Assembly: GCA_002082245.2 (NCBI GenBank) | Contig: NBTC02000002.1 | Span: 1,364,001-1,428,000, forward strand | Reading direction: 5' to 3' | Origin: Yersinia enterocolitica | Lineage (GTDB): Bacteria; Pseudomonadota; Gammaproteobacteria; Enterobacterales; Enterobacteriaceae | DNA length: 64,000 bases | In this document: one piece after another, positions 20,691-33,149 of the stretch | Position numbering within the stretch: the first letter of the stretch is position 1 | Layout: every line of letters begins with the position of its first letter | Translations under genes and position numbers: made by a program | The notes under the pieces: generated by a model | Told to the model about the DNA's origin: nothing | Seen by the model: the letters and a program-made list of their open reading frames with translations, nothing else | Databases searched by the model: none

Positions 20691-21017
20691 AGCCCCAATG
20701 AATTAAACAATAAACTTAATATTTATAATATATCGATTAATTACATCATACTCTACTCAAGCCATTGAGCATGCGTCAGGGGCATATAAGAATAAAACAG
20801 AGATAAGAGAATCAACTCAAACACTCTTACCTGCCATTCCCCGCGTCGGCGCCCATACTCAATCACCTTCGCTAAGACTCGCGCACAATGACACCTATAC
20901 CCCCTAACTCAACCAACTGAGAGCATCCCCCTGTCCTTACCATCAAGTCATTGACGCAATTACAGAAATCCCATCAATCTTTAATCCAAATTGCGATCGT
21001 GATCCCATTTATAACCC
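20691..21017. other. mgtC-receptor divergent gap
   Basis: AT-rich on the mgtC side, more mixed near 20840-20940. No gene and no further site that I can name. It separates the PhoP promoter (minus) from the FliA promoter (plus). Confidence 0.4.
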
Positions 21018-21044
21018 TAACTATTTTAGCTCCGTTGCCGATAG
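21018..21044 (+). promoter_or_regulatory. FliA (sigma-28) promoter for the solitary receptor
   Basis: -35 TAACTATT (21018-21025), 11 bases, -10 GCCGATAG (21037-21044). The -10 matches the GCCGATAA consensus at 7 of 8 positions and the spacing is exact; the -35 is weaker. It lies 172 bases before the receptor ATG, on the correct strand. Confidence 0.8.
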
Positions 21045-21216
21045 GTTCTTAAAGGACTGTTGAAATTTTTTTAGATATAGGGGTGGATTAACTTTAAGTA
21101 GCGATGCCTGTACCCACCGTAAATCGGCGTTACAGCGAACCAGGCTATAGCTTCAACCATACCGGGTACATCAGGCAAGGACCTTTCCTCGAGCGACTAT
21201 AGAAACGGAACTAACA

Positions 21217-22956
21217 ATGAAACGTGGAAGTACGCATCAGCCATTGGATATAAAAATAGCGCCAGAACAGAATAAAAATACGAAAGTATTGTTTATTAAT
21301 AATATGCGTCTGGTCACGTTGTTTATCGCCATCTTGGCGGGAATACTGCTTTTATTTGCAGCGGCGATTGGGACGTCAGGTTACTTCTTAAAACAGAGTA
21401 ACCAATCACTGGAAGAGGCGACGCAAGAACTAGATATCCGCCTGGGTCTGTCTAACAGTTCGAACCACCTGCGTACTGCACGCCTTATTCTGATTCAAGC
21501 AGCATCAGCGGCACGTATCGGTGATACCGAGGGTTATCAGCAGGGGCTAAAAAACGCTGAGAGCCGTATCGCTCAATCGCAGCAAATGTTTAATCTCTAC
21601 TATAACCGTCCGGTTAAATCCGAAACGGATAGCGCATTAGATGCACCATTGAAAAAAGCCTATGAACAGTATCGCGACGAGGGAATGAAACTCATGCTCG
21701 ACGCGACGAAAGAAGGTCATTTTGAAGAAGTTATTTCCCTTGAAGCTGAAAAACTTAATCAGTTGGATGATGCTTATAATGAACCACTGCTGAAAGCAGT
21801 TAAGTATCGTACCGAACGGGCTAACCAGATTAATCAGACCGCCCAACAACAAGCCCGTCTTGGTTATATGCTGATGGGAGGCGCTTTTATTCTGGCCATC
21901 TTACTGACATTAATTGCTTTTTTAGTGATCAGCAAAGTCATCATCAAGCCGATTAATTGGCTGGTAGCACGTATTCAGCGTATTGCTCAGGGGGATTTGA
22001 CACAAAGTTCGGTCTCATTTGGCCGCAATGAAATTGGTGTGTTGGGTAACAATATTCAACAAATGCAGGATTCGTTATCCCTAACTGTGGAAGCTGTGCG
22101 CAGCAGTGCTGAATCTATTTACCAAGGATCGAGTGAAATTGCACTGGGTAATACCGACCTTTCGGCACGTACCGAGCAACAAGCCGCATCACTTGAACAG
22201 ACCGCCGCCAGCATGGAGCAACTGACCGCAACCGTAAAACAAAATGCGGAGAATGCCCATCATGCGAGCCAGCTCGCAGCCAACGCATCAGGTAAAGCTG
22301 CCCAGGGTGGCGATATCGTTAATGATGTTGTTAGCACGATGGATAAGATATCCCTCAGTTCAATGAAAATTGCTGAAATTACCAATGTAATTAATAGTAT
22401 CGCGTTCCAAACGAATATTCTGGCTCTGAATGCTGCGGTTGAAGCTGCCCGGGCGGGTGAACAAGGCCGTGGTTTTGCTGTAGTGGCCAGTGAAGTCCGT
22501 AATCTGGCACAGCGCAGTGCCGATGCTGCCAAAGAGATAGAATCGTTGATTGAGGCCTCGGTTGACCTGATTGGTGATGGATCCATTCTGGTGTCCGATG
22601 CCGGTAAAGCGATGAATGAGATCGTGACAGCCGTTAGTCATGTAACTGATATTATGGGTGAAATTGCCTCTGCTTCTGATGAGCAGAGTCGTGGTATTAG
22701 TCAGGTTGCCCAGGCAGTTTCAGAAATGGACAATGTCACGCAACAGAATGCCTCTTTAGTTCAGGAAGCGTCAGCGGCGGCGGCCTCTTTGGAACAACAA
22801 GCTGAAATCTTGACTCAAGCCGTTGCAGTATTCCATTTAAAAGGCGGCAACCCTGCCCCGTCACTGAAAACTCCGGCACCTATGTCCACCAAACAGAAGA
22901 GCGCGGTCGGGAATAAGAAGTCCGGTGACGACTCACTAAACTGGGAAACGTTCTGA
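21217..22956 (+). CDS. Methyl-accepting chemotaxis protein (solitary receptor)
   Basis: 579 residues. It has ~29 extra N-terminal cytoplasmic residues before TM1 (~32-55), a periplasmic four-helix sensor, TM2 (~213-235), HAMP and a complete signalling hairpin, and it ends in NWETF, the adaptation-enzyme docking tail. The sensor lacks the exact Tar R64/R69/R73 pattern; it has [15 protein letters not shown] instead, so the ligand may differ. Located away from the che operon but under a FliA-type promoter, so it is co-regulated with flagella. Confidence 0.95.
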   Translation: MKRGSTHQPLDIKIAPEQNKNTKVLFINNMRLVTLFIAILAGILLLFAAAIGTSGYFLKQSNQSLEEATQELDIRLGLSNSSNHLRTARLILIQAASAARIGDTEGYQQGLKNAESRIAQSQQMFNLYYNRPVKSETDSALDAPLKKAYEQYRDEGMKLMLDATKEGHFEEVISLEAEKLNQLDDAYNEPLLKAVKYRTERANQINQTAQQQARLGYMLMGGAFILAILLTLIAFLVISKVIIKPINWLVARIQRIAQGDLTQSSVSFGRNEIGVLGNNIQQMQDSLSLTVEAVRSSAESIYQGSSEIALGNTDLSARTEQQAASLEQTAASMEQLTATVKQNAENAHHASQLAANASGKAAQGGDIVNDVVSTMDKISLSSMKIAEITNVINSIAFQTNILALNAAVEAARAGEQGRGFAVVASEVRNLAQRSADAAKEIESLIEASVDLIGDGSILVSDAGKAMNEIVTAVSHVTDIMGEIASASDEQSRGISQVAQAVSEMDNVTQQNASLVQEASAAAASLEQQAEILTQAVAVFHLKGGNPAPSLKTPAPMSTKQKSAVGNKKSGDDSLNWETF

Positions 22957-23007
22957 GTTAACACCAGAAACCGTTCAACCAAACTATAGTGACGATATTT
23001 AGATAGC

Positions 23008-23048
23008 AAAACCGGAGGCAAGGTGTACTCACCTTCCTCCGGTTTTTT
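23008..23048 (+). terminator. Strong intrinsic terminator after the receptor gene
   Basis: Arms AAACCGGAGG / CCTCCGGTTT continue into AAGGTG / CACCTT around a TACT loop, with one bulged base; a run of six T follows. It may also serve dsrB, whose stop is at 23087 on the other strand. Confidence 0.9.
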
Positions 23049-23086
23049 ATTGCGTCGCCCGCAGCACAACAGACAGAACACCAATG

Positions 23087-23278
23087 TTACGGGTGAAGCG
23101 GCTCGACAAAGGTGCCATCATGGCTATCAATCTCGTTAAAGAACCAGACACCTGAGGGGTAATCTTCCAACGAAACCAGATACATAATACCCTCACTAAA
23201 CTGCTCAACCTCTAACACAACCCCCTCACGCCGTGGGCCGCCATCGGTTTTTACTGTCACCCGATCATTCACTTTCAT
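23087..23278 (-). CDS. dsrB: DsrB-family small protein
   Basis: 63 residues starting [19 protein letters not shown]. The longer upstream extension in this frame has no ribosome site and no resemblance to the family. Very close to E. coli DsrB (62 residues), a small beta-rich protein of unknown function whose gene lies near rcsA/dsrA. The start has GAAGGTAATATC upstream. It faces the receptor gene convergently. Confidence 0.9.
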   Translation of the reverse strand: MKVNDRVTVKTDGGPRREGVVLEVEQFSEGIMYLVSLEDYPSGVWFFNEIDSHDGTFVEPLHP

Positions 23279-23476
23279 GATATTACCTTCAATTAAATCA
23301 ATGCTGCTAGTGTAGTACAGAATAAGGTGAGAATGATAAGGTTTACGTATAAACAACGGTATGCTTTTGGTGAATATATTCGAGGGCAGAACAGTATTGG
23401 CTTACTGAGTAAGAGAAGCTGAGTTAATCAGAGTCGAGGGGATAAAGCAGAGGATCTTACTGGATGCCAGAAAGTA

Positions 23477-23502
23477 AAAAACCCGCCTTAGCGGGTTTTT
23501 TT
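23477..23502 (-). terminator. Intrinsic terminator of the cold-shock gene
   Basis: AAAACCCGC / GCGGGTTTT with a 4-base loop, T-rich on both sides, 20 bases after the csp stop. Confidence 0.9.
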
Positions 23503-23521
23503 ATAATCAGCCAAAGGCCAA

Positions 23522-23734
23522 TTAGATTGCAGTTACGTTTGCTGCAGACGGACCTTTAGCACCGTTCTCGATAGAGAACTGTACATTCTGGCCTTCAGCC
23601 AGGGTCTTGAAGCCTTGATCTTGGATTGCAGAGAAGTGAACGAACACGTCTTTGCTGCCATCAGCTGGAGTGATGAAACCGAAGCCTTTAGACTCGTTGA
23701 ACCACTTTACTTGACCTTTCATCATGTTAGACAT
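23522..23734 (-). CDS. Cold-shock protein, CspC/CspE type
   Basis: 70 residues forming one OB fold. The RNA-binding motifs KGFGFI and DVFVHFSAI are intact, as is the C-terminal [10 protein letters not shown]. Such proteins bind single-stranded RNA, melt secondary structure and act as antiterminators or mRNA stabilisers. Closest in sequence to E. coli CspC and CspE; I cannot separate the two. AAGGAAAT ribosome site before ATG. Confidence 0.95.
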   Translation of the reverse strand: MSNMMKGQVKWFNESKGFGFITPADGSKDVFVHFSAIQDQGFKTLAEGQNVQFSIENGAKGPSAANVTAI

Positions 23735-24215
23735 GTGTATTTCCTTTATTAAAAAAATTTGCCACCATGGGCGTGTTATAGCCGGTTATCAGTCGTTACT
23801 TATGGAGGCACTATGAAGGAAATTCGTCAGTGAAGAGCTATCAACGATAACGCTTTAAATATGAACCACTTTACTCAAGATGTCGTGCATAAATAGGTCT
23901 GTACCACAGGCCGAGACGCATTAACTCATGACCGGCTTTTAATAGCAACTCTTTTTAGCGGGCAAACTACAGATTCTTGTTTGCATGGCTAAAATAAAAC
24001 CAAAAAAGCTATTAATTATACTCTTGATGCCCACTTTTACGCAGAATAATCATAAAATTTATTGTTACTAAACTACTGCTGCCCAAACGCTGGCGATAAT
24101 AAAAAGAGCAAAATATATTAAATAGGCTGTTTCACGTCATGTTTTCCGATGGGTACTGAAAGTTTATCTCATGAGTTTGCTATAATATGCAGCCACCTAC
24201 CCCTGAGAGAAACAC
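23735..24215. other. csp-lacI divergent region
   Basis: About 480 bases without a gene. The csp half probably holds a long structured 5' leader, as in other cold-shock genes. On the plus strand TATAAT at 24181-24186 is a good -10 for lacI. No clear -35. Confidence 0.5.
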
Positions 24216-25250
24216 ATGAGGCCGAAGTCTGTCACCTTAGATGATGTTGCACGTCAGGCGGGAGTGTCATATCAAACCGTATCACGTGTTTTAAACCAGG
24301 CCCTTCATGTCTCGCCAAAAACCCGCAGCAAGGTCGAACAGGCCATGGCTGACTTAAACTATGTTCCGAACCGCGTAGCACAGCAATTAGCGGGGAAACA
24401 TAGCCTTACGCTTGGGCTGGCAACGGCAGATCTCGCGTTGCATGCCCCCTCTCAAATAGCCGCAGCGATAAAAAGCAAAGCCCGCGAGTTGGGATACGCA
24501 ATAGTGATTGCCATGGTTGATGATCAAACTGGCCCAGCCTGCCAGCAAGCCATAAATGAGCTATTAGCTCAACGGGTGGACGGGATCTTAGTGAATATTC
24601 CGCTGAAGCCCAAAGGCTGCGAGAAAATTGTCCAACAGTGTGCTGATACTCCAGTGCTGTTCTTGGATGTTGATCCACAATCTACCGCCTTCAGTGTTCT
24701 GTTTGATGCCAAGGTCGGGGCAGTTCAGGGGGCTGAACACCTAATTAGCTTAGGCCATCAGCAGATTGCCCTTATCTGTGGACCCAAAAATGCCATTTCA
24801 GCCCAGTTACGTTATCAGGGCTGGTTACAGGTACTCAATGATGCCTCGTTAATACCGCAGGCGGTCTATCACGGTGAGTGGAATGCCAAAAGCGGCTATC
24901 AGACCACACTGCAACTCATTACCAGCAACATCCCTTTTAGCGCCATTTTGGTCGCTAACGATCAAATGGCTCTTGGTGTATTACGCGCTCTGCATGAGCA
25001 TAATATCAATGTCCCTGAGCACGTCTCGGTCATTGGTTACGATGACACCGCAGACAGCGCCTATTTCCAACCGCCACTGACGACTGTCAGGCAGGACTTC
25101 AAGCAATTAGGGGAAGAGAGCGTTTCCCGCCTGATTGTCAGGCTGCACCACTCAATTGAGCTACCTTCTGAGTCTCTCTTGTTAGCCACTGAACTGACAA
25201 TACGCCAAACAACAGCACGCTTTAAGCGCTCTATCCTTAAAAACGAATAA
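24216..25250 (+). CDS. lacI: LacI-family repressor of the adjacent beta-galactosidase gene
   Basis: 344 residues. N-terminal helix-turn-helix VTLDDVARQAGVSYQTVSRVLN with the hinge helix YVPNRVAQQLAGK; the core is a periplasmic-binding-protein fold (GIL, VIGYDDTADSAYFQPPLTTVRQD). The -YQTVSRVLN recognition helix matches that of E. coli LacI (YQTVSRVVN), in keeping with the nearly identical operator at 25325. Transcribed in the same direction as lacZ, 160 bases upstream of it. Confidence 0.94.
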   Translation: MRPKSVTLDDVARQAGVSYQTVSRVLNQALHVSPKTRSKVEQAMADLNYVPNRVAQQLAGKHSLTLGLATADLALHAPSQIAAAIKSKARELGYAIVIAMVDDQTGPACQQAINELLAQRVDGILVNIPLKPKGCEKIVQQCADTPVLFLDVDPQSTAFSVLFDAKVGAVQGAEHLISLGHQQIALICGPKNAISAQLRYQGWLQVLNDASLIPQAVYHGEWNAKSGYQTTLQLITSNIPFSAILVANDQMALGVLRALHEHNINVPEHVSVIGYDDTADSAYFQPPLTTVRQDFKQLGEESVSRLIVRLHHSIELPSESLLLATELTIRQTTARFKRSILKNE

Positions 25251-25324
25251 ATGCGATCACTCTCGACTATTTATCCAACCACTATTTACTTTATCTGTCG
25301 TTGAATTCATCTTTACCCCAACAC

Positions 25325-25345
25325 AATTGTGAGCGCATAACATTT
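25325..25345. promoter_or_regulatory. lac operator
   Basis: By my count 19 of 21 positions match E. coli lacO1, including the conserved left half TTGTGAGCG and ATAACA. Two changes: the G after GAGCG is C, and one A near the right end is T. It lies 66 bases before the lacZ ATG, in the lacI-lacZ gap. No second operator was recognised by eye. Confidence 0.9.
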
Positions 25346-25356
25346 TTACCCTTTGA

Positions 25357-28572
<3,216 letters not shown>

Positions 28573-28945
28573 GCTTAAGCTTAGCGCGGCGTACGGTGGC
28601 TATCTCGTCACCGTACGCCGCGGGTTATCCTGGTCCACAATTTCAGATTTATACCTATAGCGTAAGAAAAGTAATGTTCATACAATCAAAGCGTTCCAAA
28701 CATCTCTTAGTCTTGATTGTAGCCCTGCAAGTAAGCCATACATGCACGACTCCTTTGCAAATTTGTGCGCCCACTCTGTTGGGCGCTTTTTTTGTTTTCT
28801 ACTTCACTGATGTTTTCTGACGCTTATTTTTGTCATCACTTAAGCACATTCTCGTCATGAATTATTTCCATTACCAGACTAAGATAGTCTCGTAGTCACC
28901 GGCATAGCATCGGACTTACCACTTTTAGGCGACAAGAGGAATATT
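28573..28945 (+). other. Region after lacZ: two hairpins, possible small RNA
   Basis: A perfect 13-bp stem (28586-28598 / 28609-28621, GCGGCGTACGGTG arms) follows the lacZ stop by 13 bases but has no T-run. About 150 bases later there is a second, classic terminator (28767-28793). Nothing coding is convincing between them. The TTTATACCTATAG stretch near 28646-28660 could be a -10, so a short independent RNA is possible. Confidence 0.35.
28767..28793 (+). terminator. Intrinsic terminator 195 bases after lacZ
   Basis: GCGCCCA / TGGGCGC, 6-base loop, followed by seven T. Serves either lacZ read-through or a small RNA in the preceding gap. Confidence 0.85.
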
Positions 28946-29956
28946 ATGACATCGTTAACGCACCTCCCGGCGAATATGGTCGCAATTGAAATCACTCAGT
29001 CTGGTGGACCAGAAGTCTTAGTGGCCGTACAGCGTCCAACACCGATGCCTGCTGCGGGCGAAATATTAGTTAAAGTTTCAGCCGCAGGTGTTAACCGCCC
29101 TGATGTGATGCAACGTCGTGGTCAGTATGCGCCGCCGCCGGGGGCCTCAGATATTCCTGGATTAGAAGTTGCCGGCGAAGTGGTCGCCATTGCAGCTGAT
29201 GTGAGCCGTTTTAAGATCGGAGACAGAGTCTGTGGGCTGATAGCTGGTGGGGGTTATGCGCAATACTGTGTCATACATGAAACCAATGCCTTACCTATTC
29301 CCTCCCCCCTTACTGATATTGAAGCAGCGGCGTTACCTGAAACATTCTTTACCGTATGGACCAACCTATTCCAACGAGGCCATTTTAGCGCCGGCGAAAC
29401 AGTCTTAATTCACGGCGGATCTTCGGGTATTGGGACCACCGCAATATTACTGAGCAAAGCATTTGGCGCACAGACAGTGATTGTCACTGTGGGTTCAGAG
29501 GAAAAACGTCAAGCGTGCCTGAAGTTAGGGGCAGATGTTGCTATTAACTACCACACCCAAGATTTTGTCACTGAAACTAAACGCGCTACTGCCGGTAAAG
29601 GGGCTGATGTTATTGTTGATTTAATTGCTGGAGAGTATGTCGGGCGCAATTATGAAGCTGCGGCCATGAATGGGCGTATTGTTCAAATTGGTACACAAAA
29701 TGGTAATGCTAAAGATCTTAACCTGATGTTAATGTTGCTAAAACGCCTGACACACACCGGATCTACATTGCGCTCTCGTAGCGTTGCAGAAAAGGCACTG
29801 ATCGCCCAAGAACTGGAAAAGCAAGTCTGGCCTTTACTAGGTAAGGGCAATATGAAGCCGCAAATCTGCCAGACATTCCCACTGGAAGAAGCATCGAAAG
29901 CGCATGAGTTGATGGAAGGCAGTACACATATCGGGAAAATTGTTTTGACCGTTTAA
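28946..29956 (+). CDS. NAD(P)H:quinone oxidoreductase, zinc-free MDR (PIG3-like)
   Basis: 336 residues. N-terminal GroES-like domain (VNRPDVMQRRGQY, GLEVAGEV), and a Rossmann domain with IHGGSSGIGTTAILLSK, then VGSEEK. No zinc-binding cysteine pattern. The family reduces quinones by one electron and is related to human TP53I3 and bacterial Qor-like proteins. Ribosome site AGAGGAAT. Isolated gene; a long hairpin follows its stop. Confidence 0.88.
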   Translation: MTSLTHLPANMVAIEITQSGGPEVLVAVQRPTPMPAAGEILVKVSAAGVNRPDVMQRRGQYAPPPGASDIPGLEVAGEVVAIAADVSRFKIGDRVCGLIAGGGYAQYCVIHETNALPIPSPLTDIEAAALPETFFTVWTNLFQRGHFSAGETVLIHGGSSGIGTTAILLSKAFGAQTVIVTVGSEEKRQACLKLGADVAINYHTQDFVTETKRATAGKGADVIVDLIAGEYVGRNYEAAAMNGRIVQIGTQNGNAKDLNLMLMLLKRLTHTGSTLRSRSVAEKALIAQELEKQVWPLLGKGNMKPQICQTFPLEEASKAHELMEGSTHIGKIVLTV

Positions 29957-29991
29957 AGCAATGCAAAACGATAAAAACCGCTATTATTTAT

Positions 29992-30039
29992 ACTCATCCG
30001 CAGAAATCGACACTCAAGGGTTGATTTCTGCGGATGAGT
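29992..30039. repeat. 17-bp perfect inverted repeat
   Basis: ACTCATCCGCAGAAATC and its exact reverse complement flank a 14-base loop, 36 bases after the quinone reductase stop. No T-run follows, so this is unusual for an intrinsic terminator; it may be an mRNA-end stabiliser or a small repeat element. Confidence 0.8.
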
Positions 30040-30194
30040 AAATAATATACATCACTATTATCCCTTATCAGCCTATAACAGTTTAGCTAACTAATTTATT
30101 GAACTGATATACTTTAGATTTGATCTTCTATGTTAATCTATAACAAACCATTATGGTTTAATTTTTATGAGTCATTAATCACAAGGTCATAATT

Positions 30195-30728
30195 ATGGAC
30201 ATAATTAAAAAAATATTAATTGACGACATCGCAAGAATAAATCAAAAAGAAAAAAGAGATGGCCGGTTAAAATTTAACAGCGATTTTGTCTACAAACATC
30301 CCTACCTTTGCCTGGCAATGCTAGTGTCATATTTTTTCGTCTTAGTTTTGATGTACTTAACGCCATACTTTGGCACAGGCTACATGATTGCATTTACCGC
30401 TTTCTTTGTCCTGATGTCAGCCATCCTTATGATGGAAATCAAACCTGTATTTAAGTTTGAGGATATTGGCATTCTTGACTTACGCGTTTGCTACAACGGA
30501 GAGTGGTTCTTTAGTCGTGCGTTATCAACACAAGCAATTGATGAAATATTAAATAACAAGAATATCAGTGATGACTTTAAACTTCGCTTTAAGCATATTA
30601 TTAATAATAAAGGCGAAATAGATTTTTATGATGTCTATGATTTGGCTTATTTACAAAAAAAGCCCTCACGGTTTAATGAACCAAACGTCACCTCCTCGTT
30701 AGCCAGTTCGTCAGTTATTGGGCAGTAA
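30195..30728 (+). CDS. ylaC: YlaC-family membrane protein
   Basis: 177 residues. Two adjacent membrane helices (~36-57 and ~62-82) follow a basic N-terminus ([10 protein letters not shown]). The family signature [21 protein letters not shown] aligns with E. coli YlaC ([21 protein letters not shown]), as does [15 protein letters not shown]. Function unknown; predicted inner membrane. AAGG ribosome site. It ends before a small GCCCC / GGGGC hairpin (30752-30769). Confidence 0.88.
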   Translation: [177 protein letters not shown]

Positions 30729-30894
30729 ATACCCGTATTCATAACACTTATGCCCCGTATGGGGCTTTAATCGTTATATCAAAGTAGCCTTTTTATCCAG
30801 CATACTCATTAGTTTTGTTAGGCAGATATCGTTAATACGCTAAAATTTTGCCTATAATAAGGTTAATGCTCCTAATAAAAAGAGGCTAATAGGT

Positions 30895-31353
30895 ATGGAT
30901 AAAATTGATGAACAACTGATTGCTATTTTAGCGGAAAATTCTCGGATATCTCTAAAAGATCTGTCACAACAAGTGGACCTCTCCTCTCCGAGTACATCCG
31001 AACGTCTGCGGCGTCTTGAAGAACGTAATATCATCCGCAGTTACACTCTAGACTTAGACCCGCGAGCTTTCGGTTATAACTTGCAAGCCATTGTCCGGGT
31101 CAAGCCCTTGACGGGAATGCTGCATAGCGTTGCAAAGATGATCCAGGAGACACCAGAATGTGTTGAGTGTGACAAAGTAACCGGTGACGATTGCTTTATT
31201 AGCCGTCTATACCTTCAGTCATTGGAGCAATTAGATGCCATCACTGACCATTGGTCTGAACACGCCGAAATTCATACCTCAATCGTAAAATCATCCCCTA
31301 TTATGCGGCGATTACCCCCATTAATGCAGCCAATCAGGGGCACAAAAATCTAA
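30895..31353 (+). CDS. Lrp/AsnC-family transcriptional regulator
   Basis: 152 residues: N-terminal winged helix (IDEQLIAILAENSRISLKDLSQQVDLSSPSTSERLRRLEE) and a C-terminal RAM/effector domain ending IVKSSPIMRRLPP. Members bind DNA as octamers and respond to amino acids. It lies 83 bases upstream of kdoO on the same strand, so it may regulate that gene or be co-transcribed with it. Specific effector not readable. Confidence 0.9.
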   Translation: MDKIDEQLIAILAENSRISLKDLSQQVDLSSPSTSERLRRLEERNIIRSYTLDLDPRAFGYNLQAIVRVKPLTGMLHSVAKMIQETPECVECDKVTGDDCFISRLYLQSLEQLDAITDHWSEHAEIHTSIVKSSPIMRRLPPLMQPIRGTKI

Positions 31354-31436
31354 AATATGTGCCTCCAGGCTCACTTTATTTATAATAAAGAGTTATGCTT
31401 CCTACCATTAGATAGATATCAAAAAATGGATAGTTG

Positions 31437-32342
31437 ATGAGCAGTGAAACCCTAAGCCAGGTGCCGGAGTCATTGATTCTAACACTCCCCAACAGCAGTT
31501 GGGATCAGAGTGAAACAGAAAATGCCCGCGCTATTGAGGCTCTAGAACAAGGTAAAGTGCTATTTTTACCTCATCTGGCCTTTGCACTAAGTGAACAGGA
31601 GAAACAACTGCTCAACCCTGCATTGGTTGATGCTAAGCGTAAAAATATCAGCTTCAAGCCAGTGGAAGGCACGCTAACGGGTGTTATTGATGAAAGCAAA
31701 ATTACCTTAACCCGTCAGTTACTTGAACGCTATTACCAACGTTGCTTAAATTTAATTAATCAACTATTGCCAGAGTATAAATCTGCCCTGCACAGCCCAA
31801 CCAATAGTTTACGTTTACACCCGGTTGCGGCCTGGCGTGATAACACATCATGGCGTAAAGACGATAGCCGCCTACATGTTGATGCATTCCCTTCACGCCC
31901 CAATTATGGTGAACGTATCATCCGTATCTTCACCAATATCAACCCTCAGGGTGAACCCCGGTCATGGCGTGTTGGCGAAAATTTCACCCAGTTGGCCAGC
32001 CGTTATTTACCGCAACTGGATGACTACTCCCCTATCAGTAGTTGGCTACAAAATAAAGTGGGTATCACTAAACGCCGTCGCAGCCATTACGACCATTTGA
32101 TGCTTCAGTTACACGACAAAATGAAGTCCGATTTGGATTATCAGAAGAATGGCTCACAACAAGCGATTGATTTCCCATCGGGCAGCAGTTGGATCTGTTT
32201 TTCTGATCAAACCCCCCATGCCGCAATGGGTGGGCAATATATGTTAGAACAAACTTTCCTATTGCCGGTTACCGGCATGAAACACCCTGAGCAATCCCCG
32301 TTAAAGATACTGGAATCATTGACGCAGAAAGCACTAATATAA
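31437..32342 (+). CDS. kdoO: Kdo 3-hydroxylase KdoO (lipopolysaccharide core modification)
   Basis: 301 residues from ATG 31437. Fe(II)/2-oxoglutarate dioxygenase: facial triad candidates H147 and D149 (RLHVDAFPSRPNYGERIIRIFTNI) and H261 (SDQTPHAAMGGQ). The protein matches the KdoO family described in Burkholderia ambifaria and Y. pestis, which hydroxylates the outer Kdo at C3 to give Ko in the LPS inner core. It has no signal peptide and acts on the cytoplasmic side. Followed by a 12-bp stem hairpin (32358-32386). Confidence 0.88.
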   Translation: MSSETLSQVPESLILTLPNSSWDQSETENARAIEALEQGKVLFLPHLAFALSEQEKQLLNPALVDAKRKNISFKPVEGTLTGVIDESKITLTRQLLERYYQRCLNLINQLLPEYKSALHSPTNSLRLHPVAAWRDNTSWRKDDSRLHVDAFPSRPNYGERIIRIFTNINPQGEPRSWRVGENFTQLASRYLPQLDDYSPISSWLQNKVGITKRRRSHYDHLMLQLHDKMKSDLDYQKNGSQQAIDFPSGSSWICFSDQTPHAAMGGQYMLEQTFLLPVTGMKHPEQSPLKILESLTQKALI

Positions 32343-32357
32343 TCCATACAGAGATTC

Positions 32358-32386
32358 CACTAATCCGCCAACTCGGCGGATTAGTG
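32358..32386 (+). terminator. Hairpin after kdoO
   Basis: CACTAATCCGCC / GGCGGATTAGTG with a 5-base loop, followed by an A/T-rich stretch without a real T-run. Probable transcript end. Confidence 0.65.
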
Positions 32387-32658
32387 ATTAAAAATATCAT
32401 TGCCAAACCGCACCGGTTATATCGCGAGTAAATTAGCAAAAAAAATCATTGTTAAGCTTGATCCTCGATAAAAAATAAATATAATTCCTCACGTTATGTA
32501 AGCCAACTCCGCAATGGTTTTACTTGAGGTAAATAGATTAGCCTCATCGAGCACAATCCATATAGGGTATATTATTGCTCTGTTTGTGATTTTAGATAGC
32601 AGTTTTATTATATAGCTTATAATCATGGAATCTGATCAGATAGCGATTGGAGGTTAAT
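32387..32658 (+). promoter_or_regulatory. Upstream region of the ydfZ-like gene
   Basis: AT-rich. TATAAT at 32618-32623 is a good -10. Between it and the TTGGAGG ribosome site lies a perfect 12-base palindrome ATCTGATCAGAT (32630-32641), in the right place for an operator or a transcript-leader element. I found no FNR box, although E. coli ydfZ is FNR-dependent. Confidence 0.45.
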
Positions 32659-32859
32659 ATGGTTAAGGTCTATGACAGAAACAGAAACCAAATTATCCCG
32701 GGAAAACGTGTAATGGTCGCACAAACCGGTGAGATTGACGTGGCAAAAGCTATCCATGCCGACGGGCTGGCCCCAGTACAGGCCGAACGGGAAAGAGTGG
32801 TTGAATTGCAGCAAACAGGTGAACGTTATGTGCCTTTCGATTTAGTCAGACTAGGCTAA
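32659..32859 (+). CDS. YdfZ-like small protein
   Basis: 66 residues from ATG 32659, which has TTGGAGG six bases upstream. It starts MVKVYDRNRNQIIPGKRVMVAQTG and ends VPFDLVRLG, which aligns with E. coli YdfZ (YDRNRNAITTGSRVMV ... LAPLDLIRLG), annotated there as a putative selenium-binding protein. The middle section differs. Function unproven. Confidence 0.75.
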   Translation: MVKVYDRNRNQIIPGKRVMVAQTGEIDVAKAIHADGLAPVQAERERVVELQQTGERYVPFDLVRLG

Positions 32860-33110
32860 TAGTCGTGAGTGCATATAATGAATAGATTTAGACATGCGAC
32901 TTTCTTGGCAAAAATTGAAAAGCTAATTTATTAGCAGTGGCACTAATATGCTGGGGCACCTGTATTAAAAGGTCGCCCCATCATTTTTATATAACCTTGC
33001 TATTTATATAATTATGGCATTTAACAACACAACTATGATAGCCATCAACTATAACAATAGAGAGTGGAATCCTAGCCAACACTTATTATCATCAACTCCC
33101 AATAATATAT

Positions 33111-33138
33111 CCGGCGGGTGTTAATGGCCGCCCGTCGG
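33111..33138 (-). terminator. Hairpin after the phytase gene
   Basis: CCGACGGG / CCCGCCGG on the minus strand with one G-U pair and a 12-base loop, just after the phytase stop, followed by ATATATTATT. Weak terminator candidate. Confidence 0.5.
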
Positions 33139-33149
33139 ATCAGCGTTAT

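Noticed and set aside
28596..28820. 74-codon ORF after lacZ
   Set aside because: Starts inside the 13-bp hairpin and runs through the terminator; no ribosome site and atypical composition.
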